A stretch of DNA of 64,000 nt from Toxotes chatareus (taxonomy: Eukaryota; Chordata; Actinopteri; Toxotidae), in contig CM028901.1 of assembly GCA_016801885.1 (NCBI GenBank), positions 8,055,283 through 8,119,282 on the forward strand, given 5' to 3'. The translations under genes and the position numbers were made by a program. The notes beneath the pieces were generated by a model, which saw nothing but the letters and a program-made list of their open reading frames with translations, was not told the origin of the DNA and ran no database searches. Each line of letters starts with the position of its first letter. The first letter of the stretch is position 1. This document shows positions 60,502 through 64,000 of this stretch, one piece after another.

Positions 60502-62659
60502 CAACATTTCCACACATATTTCAAATATACATATTTACATCTTTTGTACAATGAATATAACTCTTGTGTGTAACCTGTTGGGACCAATAAAAGCCTCTAG
60601 GTTGTGTCACAAATACATAATTCACAGTGCAATATGAAATTGGTGCACCCGTGTCAGTTTACTCTACATGTCACATGAACGACATGTGACTCACTCTACA
60701 TGTATGAACTGGACAAAATCATAAATCTCTTAAATTACTTTTCTGCAAGGAACAACCCAGATTGTCAAAGAATCCTTTCTCATCTGGTATCTCAAGCAGA
60801 TGAGAGAAAATAATGAAAGAACTGCGACATACATTTTATTTTACCTCACTGCTTGACTCAAACATCAATTGCACAGCGCTTCTCAGATATGCCAGATTTA
60901 GTACCATTGTCAGAATTATTGTACCAGAATGAAATAGCTGGCTGCAGACCTATAGTAGCCTGTAAAGCTAAACGTCACTGAAACGCTGCATCCGCCTGTC
61001 ACAATCCAAAGTAAAAGATCTTTTAGAACGTGGTACATCATGTCACTAACTATGATGACTAGTCTCCATGGATCCACAGCTTTCAACGGCAAATTAAAAA
61101 AAAAAAAAAAAAAAGGAAAGGGAAAGAAAAAGTACCATTAAAGAGGTGAAACAGTCAGAACAGATTCTTCCAGCCAAGGTCAGGACCATTCTCCACAGAC
61201 ACGCTCAAGTGTTGAGTCATCATCAGACAACATCATCAAACATCGCCTGACTGTGACTGATTCAGAGCCATTCAGTTTATGAAACACAGTGATACGGGCA
61301 CAACACTCAGCACAGCTCAGCTTTGTTAAAGCAACACAGCTTGATATAATGTTCCAACAGAAATTAACCAAACAGGCTCAGCTGGGAAAGTCTTCATTTT
61401 TTCTGTACTGTGTTTCTTTTTGTGATTTTGTGGCTCCTTAACTGGCTATTTGACACATTTCTTAAAAAATACAAGCATCGTTGGACTGAGAGAAAAAGCA
61501 TATTGCATCGGTGGGAAGTACCATTTGATTTTGTTCACGGAAATCCGACTGTGGCATGCCTCCAGGCCAGTGAATTATCCCGCTATCTCATACCTCTGTT
61601 GCTGCTAAGGCAGATGACTGAGTCTTTAAAACCAGAGTTGCTCCCAGTATTTCTTTTTAAACAAGAAGCATTAGTGTTGGGTTTAGGTGTGGCTAACTGC
61701 ACACGCAGCATTTCAGAAGAGCTGCACAGATTGATCACAGTCAAATTTGCAAGGTCTGACCCTGTTACTAGCCACTTCCTGTTCGAAAGCATCCTTTACA
61801 GGAAATATTTAGCTTTGATCCTGCTTTTTAAAAAAAAAAAAAAAGGGTAAATGATTTCATTTTAACTGCTGGCCCTGTGTCACTGCTTATGTTTGAGTGT
61901 GTGTGTGACGAAGTCGTCCTGCTTTTCAGTGAGTCTTACACCAGTAACACCCTGCCTTTCTCAACCTTCTGTGCATGGTGCGAGATTTGTAAATGCTCTC
62001 CGCTCACTGAGACGATGCCAGATTGGCAGTGAGACACCTTCGTAGAGTCCCACTGAGTGTGACACATCAGTCCTCTGCTAAGCATCTTTCTCACTCTATT
62101 TCACTGCCTGCTGTGAGACGTCAAGCTTGTGCTGGGCCTTCCTCGAGCCGTCGGTGAGTCAGCCAGTGAAGCCTCCAGCCTGGTCAGAGAGTGAGAGGAA
62201 CAACATCCTGGTCTCCTAGCGTCCCTTTCAGGATTCATGTAATGCTTTCTGAAGCCTTATGAGTCCAGCCTGAGAGCAAGCATCGGTGACTACTGTTTGC
62301 TATGAGTTAAATTTCTGTGATTCACTCGTGGTAGCCTGCAGAGATTATTGTGTTAACATAATCTGGCAAGTTTTGAGTCCTTGTTGTTTCTTTTAGCACC
62401 AAATAATTTCAAAAAACGCACATATAGAAACACAATGAATGATCACTGTGAGCAATGCCCTTAGCAAGTAACACGTATATGACAACAAAATACAGTACAG
62501 TAAGTTTTTGTAGAAAGCTTGAGGGTGTATGTACACACAACAGTAGACAAATGAGTTTCTAAAAAGTGCCAATGTAAAAAAAAAAAAAACAACAACAATG
62601 AATCCCTCATAGCAATTTTTGTGTTGGTCCCTCGGTCAGACTTAGCTGAACCAAGTCTG
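60502..62659 (-). other. trib1: probable trib1 3' UTR
   Basis: No protein is recognisable. The 2.16 kb between the trib1 stop and the AATAAA at 60501-60496 reads as 3' UTR: A/T-rich, with a T-run on the transcript strand (A-run at 61096-61114 on the plus strand) and a Pumilio-type TGTAAATA near the end. The 146-codon plus-strand frame at 61410-61850 ends in a Lys run encoded by a poly-A stretch and looks accidental. The extent is inferred. Confidence 0.5.
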
Positions 62660-63134
62660 TCAGCAGAACAGATTATCGTCCTCTTCCACGTCAAAGGATG
62701 GCACCATCTGTTCCGCCGAGCTCACTTCCTGTTCACCCAGTGCCACTTCCTGCGACGACAGCGGCTGGTGGAACCACGGGTGAGCGAGCAGCTCAGTTGC
62801 TGTGAGTCTCTCCCAGGGTTCTTTCCTCAGTAGGCTCTGGAGCAGACACTTGGCCTTGGGCGATAAGCCGTCTGGCAAACAGCACTGGCCTCTGCGGATT
62901 TTGGAAAACAGCGTGGCCGGGTCCGGGTCGTGGAAAGGGTAACGGCCAACCAGCATGGTATACAGCATGACCCCAAGGCTCCACATGTCAGCCATCTTGC
63001 CAGAGTAAGGCGCAGAGCCGCTGAGGATCTCTGGGCTGACGTAAGCGGGGCAGCCGTGGGTGTCTGACATTGAGTCGTTGTTCGGGTCTTCCAGGACGCG
63101 ACAGTCCTCGAGGCTTTCTAGTCTCACCTGTGTC
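62660..63134 (-). CDS. trib1: Tribbles pseudokinase 1, last coding exon (partial gene)
   Basis: The terminal exon starts at 63134, after a CAG acceptor at 63137-63135, with one base completing a split codon, and ends with TGA at 62662-62660. It adds 157 residues; earlier exons lie past the window edge. Visible: the SLE motif that replaces kinase DFG in Tribbles (RLESLED), HGCPAYVSPEIL, WSLGVMLYTMLVGRYPFHDPDP, the end of the C-lobe, the MEK1-binding HPWF, and the C-terminal COP1-binding peptide AEQMVPSF before a D/E-rich end DDNLFC. TRIB1 is a cytosolic/nuclear pseudokinase that brings substrates such as C/EBP-alpha to the COP1 ubiquitin ligase. The match to TRIB1 rather than TRIB2 or TRIB3 is supported by SKIRRGQ, the FC terminus and the synteny with lratd2. 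Confidence 0.95.
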
Positions 63135-63569
63135 CTGTGAAGAAAAAGTCCAAATAAGTTAAGGACATTTGACTTTTAAGAAAATAGAAAATGTTTTATT
63201 CAGCTTTCTGTTCGTTTCATGTCTGTTTACAGCAGCTATCTCTACGTCTCAGGCCGTGTTTGACACAACTGCAGCTTGAAGTGAATGCTTTAGTCGTGCT
63301 GTAAATTAGGATGAGCGCTGAGAGAGATGCCATGGCTATGATATCATCTGTTATCTTGTACAGCAAGCAGCTTTAAACATCATGGTGAAACCTAAGAACA
63401 TAATGTCTGTGACCCCATCCAAATCTGCGTTTCAGAAATAGAATGTTTTTGCTGAATGCCATGTTGTTGGTGGAAATGATCTGAATTTCACTCACACAAC
63501 AACATTTAAAGAACAAGTCATTCTTTGATCTAGTACACCACAGAGTGAAAGCAGTGTGAGAGTGAAAGC

Positions 63570-63594
63570 TGTGTGTGTGTGTGTGTGTGTGTGT
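63570..63594. repeat. (TG)n microsatellite in trib1 intron
   Basis: About 12 TG units. Confidence 0.85.
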
Positions 63595-63728
63595 CTATTT
63601 CAAATGGTGGCTTTGTTTAACACTGTCAAACATTTCAGAGATCTGTTAAATGTAAGTCACTGATTGCATCATGGAAAAACAAGCATCTATCCTTTATCCT
63701 TAAGCTCCCCAGCAGACAAACAGATGGA

Positions 63729-63757
63729 CACACACACGCACACACACACACACACAC
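63729..63757. repeat. (CA)n microsatellite in trib1 intron
   Basis: About 14 CA units with one CG interruption. Confidence 0.8.
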
Positions 63758-64000
63758 CAGTGAACTTACTATGACCTAAGTGCAAAACAGTGAGTCCGGT
63801 TTGAGAACCAGAGCTGCCTAAGCAAATTTCCAACGACTTCCTGGCACACACATGCTCACATAAACACATATATAAATATACATCTCCAGAGCAGCCTCCT
63901 CCTCCTTTTCCTCTGCTCACACACATAATGCTATATTTAGCCTTGTTAATGACAGGACGTACATTTAGTTCAGTACTAGGGCAATTAAGATTGTGAGGGT

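Larger units (their letters stand above)
63135..64000 (-). other. trib1: trib1 intron preceding the last exon (partial)
   Basis: The acceptor pyrimidine tract lies at about 63138-63160. No other exon was recognised up to the window edge. Microsatellites (TG)n at about 63570-63594 and (CA)n at about 63729-63757 lie inside. Confidence 0.75.

Noticed and set aside
61410..61850. 146-codon plus-strand open frame
   Set aside because: Antisense to the probable trib1 3' UTR; it ends in a Lys run from a poly-A stretch, with no family resemblance.
1..64000. CRISPR arrays, prophage, operons, integrated viruses or a novel defence system
   Set aside because: The window is vertebrate nuclear DNA with spliced genes; no regularly spaced repeats, no viral genes and no clustered prokaryote-like ORFs were seen.

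Overview
The window is vertebrate nuclear DNA and almost certainly comes from a teleost fish, probably a percomorph. Genes have many exons with GT-AG introns, dinucleotide microsatellites are plentiful, and the interspersed repeats include sequence families I recognise from percomorph genomes. The proteins read as clear orthologues of four human 8q24.13-q24.21 genes. No bacterial, viral, CRISPR or operon-type features were seen. Identifications rest on recognising the protein sequences; no database search was run. || Layout from left to right: 1-3435 has no gene I can support. klhl38 (minus strand, 3958-6370, three coding exons) encodes a BTB-BACK-Kelch protein. A 3.9 kb divergent intergenic region follows and ends in a GC-rich promoter with two ETS-type sites. 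fam91a1 (plus strand, 10269-30263) was reconstructed here as 24 coding exons joining in frame to 833 codons plus stop. 30.8-34.9 kb is intergenic, with repeat fragments and an A/T-rich block. lratd2 (plus strand, 35468-36292) is a single coding exon of 274 codons, with an inferred intron in the 5' UTR. About 37.8-60.5 kb is gene-free, holding fossil retrotransposon pieces and candidate regulatory sites. The last coding exon of trib1 (minus strand, 62660-63134) closes the window; its 5' exons lie beyond the right edge. || The genes do not form one pathway. klhl38 is a muscle-associated Kelch protein, fam91a1 a Golgi/endosome tethering adaptor, lratd2 an LRAT-fold protein that lacks the catalytic cysteine, and trib1 a pseudokinase scaffold for COP1. 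What links them is synteny. Compared with human, the many genes between FAM91A1 and TRIB1 are absent, and the TRIB1/LRATD2 pair is inverted as a block while staying convergent, with its intergenic desert reduced to about 24 kb. || I found no convincing new biological system. The items most worth a second look are the condensed and inverted synteny block, a perfect 27-bp-arm hairpin in fam91a1 intron 15, a SINE with intact 14-bp target-site duplications, the condensed trib1-lratd2 desert with a strong CTCF-like site, and a decayed retrotransposon ORF.
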